The notes beneath the pieces were generated by a model. The model was not told the origin of the DNA, searched no databases, and worked only from the letters and a program-made list of their open reading frames with translations. Of a DNA stretch of 64,000 nucleotides, positions 33,406 through 42,646 are shown piece after piece. The first letter of the stretch is position 1; every line of letters begins with the position of its first letter. Source of the DNA: Geobacillus genomosp. 3 (lineage in GTDB: Bacteria > Bacillota > Bacilli > Bacillales > Anoxybacillaceae); assembly GCF_000445995.2 (NCBI RefSeq), contig NC_022080.4, positions 2,816,001-2,880,000 of the forward strand. The letters are read 5' to 3'. Position numbers and translations under genes: made by a program.

Positions 33406-34218
33406 TTGAAACTCGTTTCCTTATGTCCAAGCAACACCGAGCTGCTCGCCTATCTCGGCCGCCTTGACGATGTCGTCGCCGTCGATGACTCGTCCGACTG
33501 GCCGCCCGAGGTGAAGCGGCTGCCGAACGTCGGGCCGGATTTGCGCATCGATATGGACCGCGTCGAGGCGCTCAAGCCCGATCTTGTCGTCGCCTCTTTA
33601 AGCGTGCCCGGCATGGAGCGCAACGTCGAGGAGCTCAAACGGCGCGGGCTCCCGCATCTCGTCCTGGCGCCGAATTCGCTCGAGGATATTGCCAATGATC
33701 TCCTTCAACTTGGCGAGGCGCTCGGCGAAACGAAAAAAGCGGCCGAACTCGTCCGCCGCTACCGCGCATTTCTCGGCGAATACCGCGAACGGGCCGCAAC
33801 GGTGGCGGAGCCGGCCCGCCTCTATTGGGAATGGTGGCCGCGGCCCGTGTTCACGCCGGGCGGGGCGAACTGGCTGAGCGAACTAAGCGAACTCGCCGGC
33901 GGGCGCAACGTGTTCGCCGACCGTCCGGAAGCGAGCGTCCAGACGGAATGGGAAGACGTCGTCAGCCGCAACCCGTCGCACGTGCTGCTCGTTTGGGTCG
34001 GCGTGCAGACGAACAACATGAACGCCAACGCCGTCATCGCGCGCCCGCACGCCGACAAGACCGAGGCGGTCCGCACCGGGCGCATCCACGTGTTGGAAGA
34101 AGCGCTCTACTGCCGGCCGTCGCCGCGCCTTTTAGTCGGATTAAAAAAATTGGCGCCGCTTTTGCATCCGGCGCTGTTTCCTCCCGCTGACGGCAGCGAC
34201 CCGCTTCTTGGCCGCTGA
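33406..34218 (+). CDS. Cobalamin-binding (BtuF-like) protein without signal peptide
   Basis: A 270-residue protein of the periplasmic-binding-protein class III fold. LVSLCPSNTELLAYLG at the start, VDDSSDWPPEVKRLPNVGPDLRIDMDRV (about 29-56), LKPDLVVA and PRLYWEWWPRP-like sequence are typical of BtuF/heme/B12-binding proteins. There is no signal peptide or lipobox, so it should be cytosolic unless the start is wrong; cytosolic relatives exist in Bacillaceae. The TTG at 33406 is chosen because AAAGGAG lies 8 bases upstream; the ATG at 33400 is only 2 bases from it. No transporter genes are next to it. Confidence 0.8.
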   Translation: MKLVSLCPSNTELLAYLGRLDDVVAVDDSSDWPPEVKRLPNVGPDLRIDMDRVEALKPDLVVASLSVPGMERNVEELKRRGLPHLVLAPNSLEDIANDLLQLGEALGETKKAAELVRRYRAFLGEYRERAATVAEPARLYWEWWPRPVFTPGGANWLSELSELAGGRNVFADRPEASVQTEWEDVVSRNPSHVLLVWVGVQTNNMNANAVIARPHADKTEAVRTGRIHVLEEALYCRPSPRLLVGLKKLAPLLHPALFPPADGSDPLLGR

Positions 34219-34235
34219 CGGGCGGGAGCCCTTTT

Positions 34236-34874
34236 TCAGCTTTTCGATTCCAAATATTGCTGCCGGAACACTTGCATCGTTTCATCTTCGTTCAGCCGCG
34301 TCAACTCCTCTTCCGACAGCGTGCCATCTCCTTTTTGGATAACATACACTTGCACTTTCTTTTTTCCCCAATATTTATAGACATCTTCGACCGTTTCATA
34401 GTATAAATCAATGCGATGGCCTTTGATCGCCCCGCCTTTGTCAGCGACGACGCCAAATCCGTACCCGGGGATGAACAAAATCGTGCCGATCGGAAAAATG
34501 GTTAAATCGGCGGCAATCGTCGAGTAAAGATCGCGCTTTACGCGCACGCCGGAGTACGTAATGCCATACTCCGGATGATCGGGCGTTTTCCCGGTCGATT
34601 CGACGCCAGCCGTATAGCCGGTCGCCACCACTTCGACGGACGGGTATTTCGACCAGTCAAACTGATCCTCAAGCCGCGGAGCGGAGCGGCTGCTGTTTTT
34701 GGCTCGGCCGTTTGTCCCGTCATTCGGCTCATGCTCGAGCCATAACGCGCTTGAAAAGGGACGGAGGACCGTTTTCGCCTCGACCCCGGAAACGGATTGA
34801 AAGGTCGCGATGAACGCGAGAAGAAACAATATCGTCATCGCGGTCCGGCGCATGAACTGCCTGAACCTGTTCAA
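34236..34874 (-). CDS. yuiC: YuiC-like 3D-domain (MltA-fold) cell-wall protein
   Basis: A 212-residue exported protein with an N-terminal TM/signal helix (about 14-33) and a C-terminal 3D domain: [28 protein letters not shown], then [27 protein letters not shown] with the conserved Asp residues. B. subtilis YuiC is a stationary-phase lytic transglycosylase-like muralytic enzyme. The TTG at 34874 follows AGGAG at nine bases; the TTG at 34883 touches the SD. It belongs to the conserved yuiA-yuiB-yuiC cluster. Confidence 0.88.
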   Translation of the reverse strand: MNRFRQFMRRTAMTILFLLAFIATFQSVSGVEAKTVLRPFSSALWLEHEPNDGTNGRAKNSSRSAPRLEDQFDWSKYPSVEVVATGYTAGVESTGKTPDHPEYGITYSGVRVKRDLYSTIAADLTIFPIGTILFIPGYGFGVVADKGGAIKGHRIDLYYETVEDVYKYWGKKKVQVYVIQKGDGTLSEEELTRLNEDETMQVFRQQYLESKS

Positions 34875-35109
34875 TGATCTCAACTCCTCTCACACCTCTA
34901 TTTATCTCCATCCAAAATCGAAATATTCATTGCCAAAGAGACAAAAAAACGAAAAAACCTGTTTGCCCAAACACGTCCATGAGCCAGCTTCCCGTCTGTC
35001 CTAAAACTAGAAACTCAAGGCGCGCGCCTGTTCACCGAAAAGATCCATAGGCCGGTCCTCGTCTCCACCGGGCGCGAAGGGGGCAAGCCAAGGCGCATAG
35101 GCACGGAAA

Positions 35110-35145
35110 ACAAAAAAAAACGCCCCCGCTTGCGCGGAGGCGCTT
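35110..35145 (-). terminator. Terminator of yuiB
   Basis: A stem of about 10 bp (35120-35129 with 35134-35143) has a nine-T tail on the minus strand. It lies about 65 bases after the yuiB stop. Confidence 0.8.
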
Positions 35146-35211
35146 TACCACCTTTGATGCCCTTTCGCGAAACATACAACCGATTGAGCAACGCGATCGA
35201 TCCGGGACGCC

Positions 35212-35535
35212 TTAGAACATTTGATATCCTTTTGCCCGCAACGTCCGAATCGTCCAGCCGGCGCAAAGGGCGCCCGCAAAGCCGCTCGCCAAAATCAACA
35301 AGTCGGCGGCCGCCAATGAAGCGATTTTCCGGCCAAGCGCCGAAAACGAGGCCGACGGTTCGGTCAAATATTGCGTCCATGGCACGTCATCAATAATGAA
35401 CACCGCAATGACCGGAAAACAAACCGCCATAATCCATGTCATGCGCAGCAACATATTTAACAAAAACCCGATGCCGAAAAATAAGACGAAAAATAAAAGC
35501 ATCGAAATGAGTACGACCGGCAAACTCATTTGCAT
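35212..35535 (-). CDS. yuiB: YuiB-like membrane protein
   Basis: A 107-residue protein with three hydrophobic segments (about 4-26, 32-48 and 75-95) and a short polar loop VPWTQYLTEPSASFSALG. Function unknown. ATG 35535 has GAGG/GAGGG purine-rich sequence upstream. It follows yuiA on the same strand by 55 bp. Confidence 0.82.
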   Translation of the reverse strand: MQMSLPVVLISMLLFFVLFFGIGFLLNMLLRMTWIMAVCFPVIAVFIIDDVPWTQYLTEPSASFSALGRKIASLAAADLLILASGFAGALCAGWTIRTLRAKGYQMF

Positions 35536-35590
35536 CCGCCCTCAACCTCCCTTACACCCTTTTTCAGTGTACTGGATGGGCGGATGACAG

Positions 35591-35728
35591 TCAATGCTCG
35601 CCGTCTTCTTCCTGCTCGCTTCCCGTCCCTTGGCAGCCGTAGCACGTTTCCGAGCCGCCGAGCAAAAGCTGGACGTATCCGTTCCCGCCGCAGTACGAGC
35701 AAGCGGTCGTCGTCGCCGTTTGTGCCAT
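35591..35728 (-). CDS. yuiA: YuiA-like small zinc-finger protein
   Basis: A 45-residue protein with two C-x-x-C-x-G units, CSYCGGNG and CYGCQGTG, the DnaJ-type zinc-finger pattern, then an acidic tail EQEEDGEH. It can bind one Zn. ATG 35728 has GGAGGGG upstream; the longer in-frame version is promoter DNA. Confidence 0.85.
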   Translation of the reverse strand: MAQTATTTACSYCGGNGYVQLLLGGSETCYGCQGTGSEQEEDGEH

Positions 35729-35756
35729 CTGTATTCCCCTCCACTTCTTTTTTGTT

Positions 35757-35785
35757 AATATATCAAAATTTTCTGTAAAAAACAA
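35757..35785 (-). promoter_or_regulatory. Promoter of yuiA-yuiB
   Basis: On the minus strand TTGTTT (35780-35785) and TATATT (35757-35762) are 17 bases apart and the -10 has the TGn extension. The start codon is 29 bases downstream. Confidence 0.65.
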
Positions 35786-35858
35786 ACGGCGGTTGTTCCG
35801 TATTTTCGCCCGTGTAAGCGAATACATCGAGCGCTTCCGTTCATTTTCTCAATCATTC

Positions 35859-36356
35859 TTACAATTTTGACGATTTGAAATAAAGGCGGTACTTCGTATA
35901 TCCGAACGGGTCGCCCGGGTTGAAGCCATCGTACGGGGGGAGGGAAGCCAACGGTTCAAGCGCCAACAAATGACGAAGCAGCCCCGATGTGGCCGGATCG
36001 TCGCGGAGCGCCGCTTTGCTTAAAAACGCGGCCGCATGCAGCTCATCTTCCTGCACGGTAATCGCTTGCGACCGCGGCCGAAGGAGAAAAATGGCCATAT
36101 TGTCGCTGATGTTTCCGTCGATGACCCCGGTGCGCAAGCCGAGAAACGCGACCGGTTCCGCCTCGATCCCCGTTTCTTCCTTCACTTCGCGAACAGCGGC
36201 TTCGTCGAGCATCTCCCCCGGCTTGACGAACCCGGCCGGCAGCGACCATTTGCCTTTCAGCCCGCTGTAGTTTTTCTTGACGACGAGCCATTCGCCTGCT
36301 TCATTGATGACAAGCCCGGCCGCCGCAATCCATACGTTTCCGCGTTTGTGGTTCAT
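35859..36356 (-). CDS. NUDIX hydrolase
   Basis: A 165-residue enzyme that cleaves nucleoside diphosphates linked to another group. The NUDIX box GFVKPGEMLDEAAVREVKEETGI (about residues 43-65) keeps all key residues: G-x5-E-x7-R-E-x2-E-E-x-G. VWIAAAGLVINEAGEWLVVKKNYSGLKGKWSLPAG before it is the usual strand region. Substrate unknown. ATG 36356 has AAAAGG nine bases upstream; the ATG at 36365 touches the SD. Confidence 0.9.
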   Translation of the reverse strand: MNHKRGNVWIAAAGLVINEAGEWLVVKKNYSGLKGKWSLPAGFVKPGEMLDEAAVREVKEETGIEAEPVAFLGLRTGVIDGNISDNMAIFLLRPRSQAITVQEDELHAAAFLSKAALRDDPATSGLLRHLLALEPLASLPPYDGFNPGDPFGYTKYRLYFKSSKL

Positions 36357-36431
36357 CGTCCTCATCCTTTTCCCGTTGTTATCCTTGTTTGTATTTCGAC
36401 AAAAAAGCGGCCGTTCCCTGTCAGCCGCCAT

Positions 36432-36462
36432 ACAAAAAAGCTTCCGCCGGCGCGGAAGCTTT
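36432..36462 (-). terminator. Terminator of yumB
   Basis: A 10-bp stem AAGCTTCCGC with its complement (36439-36448 with 36452-36461) has a six-T tail on the minus strand. Confidence 0.82.
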
Positions 36463-36471
36463 CGGTCTTCA

Positions 36472-37686
36472 TCAGAAAAACTTGAATTTCCCTTTTTTCA
36501 TGACGAGCGACGAGCCGCCGATCAAATACAAGGCGCGGTTGTCGATCACTTTTTTCATGAAGCTCGCTTTCGTTCCCCACAATTTTTTGCCGAATACAAC
36601 GCCGATGGCATCGTCATGGCCGAGCGAGCAAACGGTCCCTTTAATATCGGCTTGAAACGGCTCAAGCTCCCCTTGCCCGCGGATGAGCACCGCCAAGTTT
36701 TTCGCGCACAGTTGGCCTTCTTGCATCGCGATTTGCGCCGTCGGCGGATACGGACGGTTCGTTTCCTCATTTATGACAAGCGAACAGTCGCCGACGACGA
36801 AAATGTCTTCATACCCCGGCACGCGCAAGAACGGGTCGACTTTAATGCGCGAGCGCATCGTTTCAAAGCCGGATTCTTCAAGGACGCTGCTGCCGCGCAC
36901 GCCCGCCGCCCACACGACTGTGCCGGCTTTGATTTCCTCGACATCGTCGCCTTTCGCCACAATGATGCCGTCCGGCGTGCATTCTTTAATGGCGGTGCCG
37001 ATTTTAAATTCGACCCCTTTGCGCTCAAGCTGGCTCACCGCGTATTCGACAAGCTCCGGATCGAAGCCCGGCAGCGCGGTCGGCGCCGCTTCGACACAAA
37101 TGATGCGCACTTTGTGCGGATCGATGTCATACTCGCGGCACAGCTCCGGAATGCGGTTGGCGAGCTCGCCCAAAAACTCGATGCCGGTGAACCCGGCCCC
37201 GCCGACCACGATCGTCAGCCGCTCGTCTTTCTTTTCCTCTTCCGTGTTGTACGTCGCAAACTGATATTCAATATGCTCACGGATTTGCCGCGCCGCGTTG
37301 ACGTTGGCGATCGAAAACGCGTATTCTTTCAATCCTTTAATGCCAAACGTCTCCGATTCAAACCCGAGGGCAATGACAAGGTAATCGTACGCCAATTCGC
37401 CATTTTCGAGCAGCACTTTCTTTTCATTCGGAACGATTTTGGTGACAGTGTCCTGGATAAATTTTACTTTATTCCGGTCGATGACATCGCGGATCGGATA
37501 GCGGACACGGTCATGGTGCAACGTGCCGGCCGACGCTTCATGAAGCCAAGTTGTCTCATAATGATAGTCATGCTTATTCACTAACGTAATGTTCGCCTCG
37601 TTCACCCCGACGAGTTTTTGCAGGCGGACGGTCGTCATGAGCCCGCCATAACCAGCCCCTAAAATGACGATGTTTGGTTTTCTCAC
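36472..37686 (-). CDS. yumB: Type II NADH dehydrogenase (YumB-like)
   Basis: A 404-residue membrane-associated flavoprotein that passes electrons from NADH to menaquinone without pumping protons. FAD site: [17 protein letters not shown] (about 5-21). NADH site: [18 protein letters not shown] (about 160-177). Quinone-site [15 protein letters not shown] (about 320-334), and the C-terminal amphipathic MKKGKFKFF anchors it to the membrane. The GTG at 37686 is chosen because the protein then starts [14 protein letters not shown] like its homologs. A Rex-like operator lies 84-101 bases upstream. Confidence 0.93.
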   Translation of the reverse strand: MRKPNIVILGAGYGGLMTTVRLQKLVGVNEANITLVNKHDYHYETTWLHEASAGTLHHDRVRYPIRDVIDRNKVKFIQDTVTKIVPNEKKVLLENGELAYDYLVIALGFESETFGIKGLKEYAFSIANVNAARQIREHIEYQFATYNTEEEKKDERLTIVVGGAGFTGIEFLGELANRIPELCREYDIDPHKVRIICVEAAPTALPGFDPELVEYAVSQLERKGVEFKIGTAIKECTPDGIIVAKGDDVEEIKAGTVVWAAGVRGSSVLEESGFETMRSRIKVDPFLRVPGYEDIFVVGDCSLVINEETNRPYPPTAQIAMQEGQLCAKNLAVLIRGQGELEPFQADIKGTVCSLGHDDAIGVVFGKKLWGTKASFMKKVIDNRALYLIGGSSLVMKKGKFKFF

Positions 37687-37769
37687 CTGAATCACTTCCA
37701 CCCTTTTTAATTTTTTCCCACACGTTTCTTATAGCTTTTGCTGCTGCCCCCGTTTTTATTGAGCGAAGT

Positions 37770-37787
37770 TTGTGAAACTATTCACGT
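37770..37787. promoter_or_regulatory. Rex-type redox operator upstream of yumB
   Basis: TTGTGAA-ACTA-TTCACGT matches the Rex consensus TTGTGAA-N4-TTCACAA in 12 of 14 informative bases. Rex senses NADH/NAD+ and represses NADH dehydrogenase genes in Gram-positive bacteria. The site is in the divergent yumB-yumC control region, nearer to yumB. Confidence 0.65.
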
Positions 37788-37804
37788 TAACCTCCAAAAA
37801 AATG

Positions 37805-37920
37805 TTGACAGACTGTCACAAAAAATTAACAATCTCTCCACAACCATATTAGTTCTTTTTTGGCCTCTTTTCAAGCCCTTTTTTCCGCCGGCTCGGCAAA
37901 AATTCGCCGTTATAACGGCG
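37805..37920 (+). promoter_or_regulatory. yumC control region with two perfect palindromes
   Basis: TTGACA (37805-37810) and AACAAT (37828-37833), 17 bases apart, form a candidate plus-strand promoter. Its -35 is covered by the palindrome TGACAG-A-CTGTCA (37806-37818). A second, perfect 16-bp palindrome CGCCGTTATAACGGCG stands at 37905-37920, just before a second promoter-like TAAGAT (about 37932). The proteins that bind are unknown. Confidence 0.45.
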
Positions 37921-37982
37921 CACATTTATGGTAAGATAAACTTGTAGTGTCATGATTTATTTATATGCGGGGAGGAATATCG

Positions 37983-38975
37983 GTGAGAGAAGATCAAAAC
38001 GTGTATGATGTAACGGTGATCGGCGGCGGGCCGACCGGGATGTTTGCTGCGTTTTATGGCGGCTTGCGGCAAATGAAGGTGAAAATCATCGAAAGCCTTC
38101 CGCAGCTAGGCGGACAGCTGGCCGCTTTATATCCGGAAAAATACATATACGATATCGCTGGATTCCCGAAAGTGCGCGCCCAAGAACTCGTGAATCAGCT
38201 GAAAGAACAGCTGAGCATGTTTTCACCCACCGTCTGCTTAAATCAGTCGGTTGAAATGTTGGAAAAACAAGACGACGGGACGCTCAAATTGGTGACCGAT
38301 CAAGAAGTGCATTATTCGAAGACGGTGATCATCACCGCCGGAAACGGCGCCTTCCAGCCGCGTCGGCTCGAACTTGAGAGCGCTTCCCAATACGAAGGGA
38401 AAAACTTGCATTACTTTATTAGCGACTTAGAACAGTTTGCCGGCAAGCGCGTGCTCGTCTGCGGCGGCGGCGACTCGGCCGTCGACTGGTCGCTCATGCT
38501 TGAACCGATTGCCGAAAGCGTCATGATTGTTCACCGCCGCGACAAATTCCGCGCCCATGAACATAGCGTCGAACAGCTGATGAAATCAAGCGTGCACGTG
38601 AAAACGCCGTTTGTGCCGGTCGAGCTCATCGGCGATGAACAAGGCATCCGCCAAGTTGTTCTTGAGCATGTGAAAGAAGGCGCGAAAGAAACGGTCGATG
38701 TCGATGCCGTCGTGGTCAACTACGGCTTTATTTCGTCGCTCGGCCCGATCAAAAACTGGGGGCTTGAGATCGAAAAAAATTCGATCAAAGTCAATTCGCG
38801 CATGGAAACGAACATCCCCGGCGTATATGCGGCCGGCGACATTTGCACGTACGACGGCAAAATCAAGCTGATCGCCTGCGGCTTCGGCGAAGCGCCGATC
38901 GCCATCAGCAGCGCAAAAACGTACATCGACCCGACGGCGCGGATGCAGCCGGCGCACTCGTCGTCGCTCTTTTAA
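37983..38975 (+). CDS. yumC: Ferredoxin/flavodoxin-NADP+ reductase (YumC-type)
   Basis: A 330-residue thioredoxin-reductase-like FNR. FAD motif [19 protein letters not shown] (about 11-29); NADPH motif [13 protein letters not shown] (about 158-170) followed by the [10 protein letters not shown] phosphate-binding residues (about 188-197); second FAD segment [25 protein letters not shown] (about 280-304). It lacks the CxxC redox pair of thioredoxin reductases. YumC supplies reduced ferredoxin/flavodoxin and is essential in B. subtilis. GTG 37983 has GGGGAGG at seven bases. Confidence 0.94.
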   Translation: MREDQNVYDVTVIGGGPTGMFAAFYGGLRQMKVKIIESLPQLGGQLAALYPEKYIYDIAGFPKVRAQELVNQLKEQLSMFSPTVCLNQSVEMLEKQDDGTLKLVTDQEVHYSKTVIITAGNGAFQPRRLELESASQYEGKNLHYFISDLEQFAGKRVLVCGGGDSAVDWSLMLEPIAESVMIVHRRDKFRAHEHSVEQLMKSSVHVKTPFVPVELIGDEQGIRQVVLEHVKEGAKETVDVDAVVVNYGFISSLGPIKNWGLEIEKNSIKVNSRMETNIPGVYAAGDICTYDGKIKLIACGFGEAPIAISSAKTYIDPTARMQPAHSSSLF

Positions 38976-39033
38976 GCGGCAACAAAGCGGCGGCCGCCGA
39001 AACGGAGCCGCCTATATCGCGAACGCAAAAACA

Positions 39034-39088
39034 GCGTCTGCCAAAACAACAGCCCGCGCGGACGACGACGGGACGAAACGGCAGACGC
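39034..39088 (-). terminator. Hairpin, probable terminator of the LapA-like gene
   Basis: A 9-bp stem (39034-39042 with 39080-39088) has a 37-base G+C-rich loop, and the minus strand continues TGTTTTTGC. It lies downstream of the LapA-like gene and next to the yumC terminator. Confidence 0.5.
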
Positions 39089-39095
39089 CAAAAAT

Positions 39096-39151
39096 GCGCC
39101 CTGCCAAGCCCAGGCGGAAACCGCCGCCCGGCTCGCGGCAGGGCGCGTTTT
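39096..39151 (+). terminator. Branched terminator of yumC
   Basis: A 10-bp stem (39096-39105 with 39137-39146) encloses a smaller GGCGG-AAA-CCGCC hairpin and ends in TTTTT. It lies 120 bases after the yumC stop. Confidence 0.65.
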
Positions 39152-39159
39152 TGATCGCG

Positions 39160-39456
39160 CTATTCTTTCGCAGCCGCCGTCTCCGGCCGCTCTGTTTGCT
39201 CCAAAAGCGCCGCCAGCTCCTCCTTTTTCTTTTCCGCCGCCTTCAACTGCCGCTGCAAGCTGAACAAGCGCACCCAGCCGAGCATGCCGACGACAAGGCC
39301 GCCAACAATAGCCGACCCGAAAATGACGATAATAAGCGGCAGGCGGGTCTCGCCGATGAAGTAACGGACCGTCACCTGCTCGACGTTCGCCACCGCCAGC
39401 AGCGCGACGACGAGCGCCAACGCGAGCGCCAGCAACAAATTCAACTGTCCTTTCAT
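39160..39456 (-). CDS. LapA-domain (DUF1049) membrane protein
   Basis: A 98-residue protein with two TM helices (about 6-24 and 40-62) and a cytoplasmic coiled-coil tail KAAEKKKEELAALLEQTE. NVEQVTVRYFIGETRLPLIIVIFGSAIVGGLV is the LapA (LPS assembly protein A-like) core. Role in this Gram-positive unknown. ATG 39456 has GGGAGGG upstream. Confidence 0.85.
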   Translation of the reverse strand: MKGQLNLLLALALALVVALLAVANVEQVTVRYFIGETRLPLIIVIFGSAIVGGLVVGMLGWVRLFSLQRQLKAAEKKKEELAALLEQTERPETAAAKE

Positions 39457-39619
39457 GGGCGATCTTCCCTCCCCTTGTCGGCTGTGTAGAAACAGCCATC
39501 GGCGGCGGGCGTCTTCAGCCGTTCGTCCGCCGCCCGAAATGGCCATCCGTTCGCCCGGCATGGCCCCGGCGTGCCGGAAACGATGGATGCGTTGAACAGC
39601 GCATTTTCATGCCATTCCG

Positions 39620-39985
39620 CTAACATTGCTCCGGCGTGCCGGCGTTCGTCGCCGTGCGGAACGACGAACCGCAGCCGCATGTCGCGATGGCGTTCGGGTT
39701 GTTGATCGTAAACCCGCCGCCAAGAAGCGACTGTTTGTAATCGATGACCGTGCCCTGCAAAATCGGGGCGCTGTCGCGGTCGATCAATATTTTAATCCCG
39801 TGCTGTTCCAATTCAATGTCATCCTCGCCCCGCTCATGCTCAAAGCCCATGCCGTACGACAGCCCGCTGCAGCCGCCGCCATGAACGCCGACGCGCAAGT
39901 AGGCGTGTTCTTCTTCCTGCTCCTTCATCATGTCTTTAATTTGAAACGCCGCCGCTTCCGTCAACGTCACGATCGTTTCAGTCAT
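39620..39985 (-). CDS. yutM: A-type Fe-S carrier (HesB/IscA family, YutM-like)
   Basis: A 121-residue carrier that takes Fe-S clusters from the SUF scaffold to target enzymes. The three conserved cysteines are present: Cys39 in GGGCSGLSYGMGF and the CGCGSSF pair near residues 104-106. ATG 39985 has GGAGAG upstream. It is downstream of dapF on the same strand, as in B. subtilis, and fits with yutI, lipA and yumC of this window. Confidence 0.93.
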   Translation of the reverse strand: MTETIVTLTEAAAFQIKDMMKEQEEEHAYLRVGVHGGGCSGLSYGMGFEHERGEDDIELEQHGIKILIDRDSAPILQGTVIDYKQSLLGGGFTINNPNAIATCGCGSSFRTATNAGTPEQC

Positions 39986-40079
39986 GGCACTCTCTCCTTT
40001 CTTTCCGGTTTCCCGGAAGCTCGTTCGTTTTGTTTCATTTCCACCTTACTTATAGTATACTGTTTTATCTTCCGAATGC

Positions 40080-40952
40080 TCAACCGTTCTGCCTGTTTTG
40101 ATAATAGTACACGCCGGTGCACACCGTCTCCGCCGGTCCGGTCATCCGCACGCGTCCGTCGTGCCCCCAGACGATTTGTAAATCCCCGCCGGCCAAATGG
40201 ACGACCGTTTCCGCCCCGCGCGCCGTTTTGCCGTTCAACACCGAAGCGACGACGGCCGCGCACGCCCCGGTTCCGCACGCCTGCGTCACGCCCGAGCCGC
40301 GCTCCCAGACGCGGAAATGCAGCTCGCGCTCATTGACGACTTCGACAAATTCGACGTTCACCCCTTCCGGAAAGCGCGGGTCTTTTTCGACGAGCGGGCC
40401 GAGCGTTGTCACCGGCGCTGTTTCAATATCCTCAACATAAAAAATGACGTGCGGGTTGCCCATTGAAACGGCGGTAATCGCATAGTCCCGCCCGTTTACG
40501 GCAAACGGCTCGGCGACCACTTGCGCCGCTTCCGGTCCGGTCATCGGAATGGCGCTTCGCGCGAGGCGCGGCTCGCCCATATCGACGGTCACGCTCGTCA
40601 CCTTGCCATGTTCGACCGTCACTTCCGCCTCGACAAGCCCGGAGAGCGTTTCAATCAAAAACGAGCGGTCGCCGACGAGGCCGTGCTCATACGCATATTT
40701 CGCGACGCAGCGCAAGCCGTTCCCGCAGTTTTTCCCTTCCGAGCCGTCGCTGTTAAAAATGCGCATTTTCACCGGCGCCTCATCCGACGGGCAAATGAGA
40801 ATCAACCCGTCCGAACCGATGCCGGTGTTGACATCCGAAACGCGGCGGGCGATCGCCGGCAGCTCGTCTTCCGGAAGCGTTTCACGAAACATATCGACAT
40901 ATATGTAACTATTTCCCAACCCATGCATTTTGGTGAACGAAAATGAGCACAC
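40080..40952 (-). CDS. dapF: Diaminopimelate epimerase
   Basis: A 290-residue PLP-independent racemase that turns LL- into meso-diaminopimelate for peptidoglycan and lysine. The two catalytic cysteines are clear: Cys76 in [12 protein letters not shown] and the second in [13 protein letters not shown] (about 223). The GTG at 40952 has AGGAGGG seven bases upstream. A 15-bp palindrome CTGAAAA-A-TTTTCAG (40965-40979) abuts the SD and could be an operator or hairpin. Normal length for the family. Confidence 0.96.
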   Translation of the reverse strand: MCSFSFTKMHGLGNSYIYVDMFRETLPEDELPAIARRVSDVNTGIGSDGLILICPSDEAPVKMRIFNSDGSEGKNCGNGLRCVAKYAYEHGLVGDRSFLIETLSGLVEAEVTVEHGKVTSVTVDMGEPRLARSAIPMTGPEAAQVVAEPFAVNGRDYAITAVSMGNPHVIFYVEDIETAPVTTLGPLVEKDPRFPEGVNVEFVEVVNERELHFRVWERGSGVTQACGTGACAAVVASVLNGKTARGAETVVHLAGGDLQIVWGHDGRVRMTGPAETVCTGVYYYQNRQNG

Positions 40953-41049
40953 GCGAGATCCCTCCTGAAAAATTTTCAGCTTTCTTATGTATAACGATAC
41001 CGGTCCTTGGACACAATGGGAATATCCCCCGTTTTTTCATATACATTGA

Positions 41050-41082
41050 AGAGGATGCCGCTTGCAGGCATCCTCCTTTTTT
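41050..41082. terminator. Hairpin between yuzB and dapF
   Basis: A 9-bp stem GAGGATGCC/GGCATCCTC (41051-41059 with 41068-41076) has TTTTTT on the plus side. It may end yuzB transcription, although the T run lies on the other strand. Confidence 0.5.
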
Positions 41083-41085
41083 CGG

Positions 41086-41325
41086 TCAAAACATCGGATT
41101 TTCTTCCAGATGTTTATAAATATTTTCCACGAGCTGCTCCGGCGTCTCGCCGCTGACAAATTCGCCGTTGACGAGCGCAAACAACGTTTCCGCACAGCGC
41201 GTGCAATAACTTAAACAGCTGTATTCGATGATATCCAAATTCGGATCTTTTTCGAGCATTTCCATCGCCTTGTGCGATCCGCTCGCCAAGTTGCTGATGC
41301 AAAATTCAATGATCGGCAACATCAT
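41086..41325 (-). CDS. yuzB: DUF1450 protein (YuzB-like)
   Basis: A 79-residue protein with the DUF1450 pattern: [21 protein letters not shown], then [23 protein letters not shown] and [17 protein letters not shown]. Three cysteines in C-L-S-Y-C-x-x-C arrangement suggest a metal or Fe-S site, like thioredoxin-like [2Fe-2S] ferredoxins; that is inference. GAAGGTG lies upstream of ATG 41325; ATG 41322 is equally possible. It is divergent from yutJ. Confidence 0.85.
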   Translation of the reverse strand: MMLPIIEFCISNLASGSHKAMEMLEKDPNLDIIEYSCLSYCTRCAETLFALVNGEFVSGETPEQLVENIYKHLEENPMF

Positions 41326-41494
41326 CGCCTGTTCACCTTCCTGCTTCCCATCGTAGCCGTTTTGCGGCGCGGCGTCAACGAACATGCTCACGTGAAAGCC
41401 GGGCAGAAAAATTGTTGTTCTTTTGTCACAATTTCGCTATACTTTTTTATGGCATTGGCGGCTTAAGAAACTGGACAAAAGGGGATTTTTTGCG

Positions 41495-42565
41495 ATGAGA
41501 CAACTTGTACTGCTTGGCGGAGGATACGGCAACATGCGCATTTTGCAGCGCCTCCTCCCGGACGCATTGCCCAACGACATTCATATTATCCTCATTGATC
41601 GCGTTCCATACCATTGTTTAAAAACGGAATATTACGCGTTAGCGGCAGGGACGATCAGCGATCACCATATTCGCGTCCCGTTTCCGGATCATCCGCAGTT
41701 CACATACCAGTTCGGCGAAGTCGTCTCGATCGATTTGGACAAGCGGCTCGTCCATCTGAAAGACGGAGGCAGTGTCCGTTATGACGATCTTGTCATCGGA
41801 CTTGGCTGCGAAGACAAATACCACGGGGTGCCGGGCGCTGATGCCTACACGTACAGCATTCAGTCGATCGACAAAGCGCGCGCCGCGTATGAGGCGCTGA
41901 ACAACTTGCCGCCCAACGCGACGGTCGGCATCGTCGGCGCAGGGTTGAGCGGCGTCGAGCTGGCAAGCGAATTGGCGGAAAGCCGCCCGGATTTGCACAT
42001 TAAGCTGTTTGACCGCGGCGAGCGCATTTTGCCGATGTTTCCGAAACGGCTGAGCGATTATGTCGAAGGATGGTTTGTCGAACATGGCGTTGAAATCGTC
42101 CGCCATTCGAACGTCACGAAAGTTGAGCCGGGCGTCTTGTACAACCATGACGAGCCGATCACATGCGATGTCATCGTCTGGACGGCCGGCATTCAACCGA
42201 ACCGCGTCGTCCGCGAGCTGAACGTAGAAAAAGATAAACAAGGCCGCGTCGTCTTGACAAAGCGACACCACATCCCCGGCTATGAAAACGCATACGTTGT
42301 CGGCGACTGTGCGAGCTTGCCGCATTCGCCGAGCGCCCAGCTCGCCGAGGGGCAGGCGGAGCAAATCGTTCAAGTGCTGCAAAAGCGTTGGAACGGCGAA
42401 GAGCCGCCGAGCGAATTCCCGCCGATCAAGCTCAAAGGCATTCTCGGCTCGCTCGGCAAAAAACACGGCTTTGGTCTCGTCGCCGACCGCCCGCTCACCG
42501 GCCGGGTGCCGCGCCTTTTAAAGTCCGGTGTTCTTTGGATGTATAAATACCATAACGGCTATTAA
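41495..42565 (+). CDS. yutJ: NDH-2-like flavoprotein (YutJ)
   Basis: A 356-residue pyridine-nucleotide-disulfide oxidoreductase of the NADH dehydrogenase type II group, shorter than YumB. FAD site MRQLVLLGGGYGNMRIL (about 2-16), NAD site VGIVGAGLSGVELASELAE (about 145-163), and a second FAD motif YENAYVVGDCASLP (about 264-277). The C-terminus ends in WMYKYHNGY without the long membrane anchor. Physiological acceptor unknown. ATG 41495 has AAAGGGGA upstream. Confidence 0.9.
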   Translation: MRQLVLLGGGYGNMRILQRLLPDALPNDIHIILIDRVPYHCLKTEYYALAAGTISDHHIRVPFPDHPQFTYQFGEVVSIDLDKRLVHLKDGGSVRYDDLVIGLGCEDKYHGVPGADAYTYSIQSIDKARAAYEALNNLPPNATVGIVGAGLSGVELASELAESRPDLHIKLFDRGERILPMFPKRLSDYVEGWFVEHGVEIVRHSNVTKVEPGVLYNHDEPITCDVIVWTAGIQPNRVVRELNVEKDKQGRVVLTKRHHIPGYENAYVVGDCASLPHSPSAQLAEGQAEQIVQVLQKRWNGEEPPSEFPPIKLKGILGSLGKKHGFGLVADRPLTGRVPRLLKSGVLWMYKYHNGY

Positions 42566-42591
42566 GCCATCCGGACAGCCGGCAAACCGGG

Positions 42592-42628
42592 AAGGCGGCG
42601 GGAATCCCCCGCCGCCCGTTCGTTTTTC
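42592..42628 (+). terminator. Terminator of yutJ
   Basis: The stem GGCGGCGGG with CCCGCCGCC (42594-42602 with 42608-42616) is followed by CGTTCGTTTTT. Confidence 0.6.
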
Positions 42629-42646
42629 CGCCCTGCGTCCTCGCTG

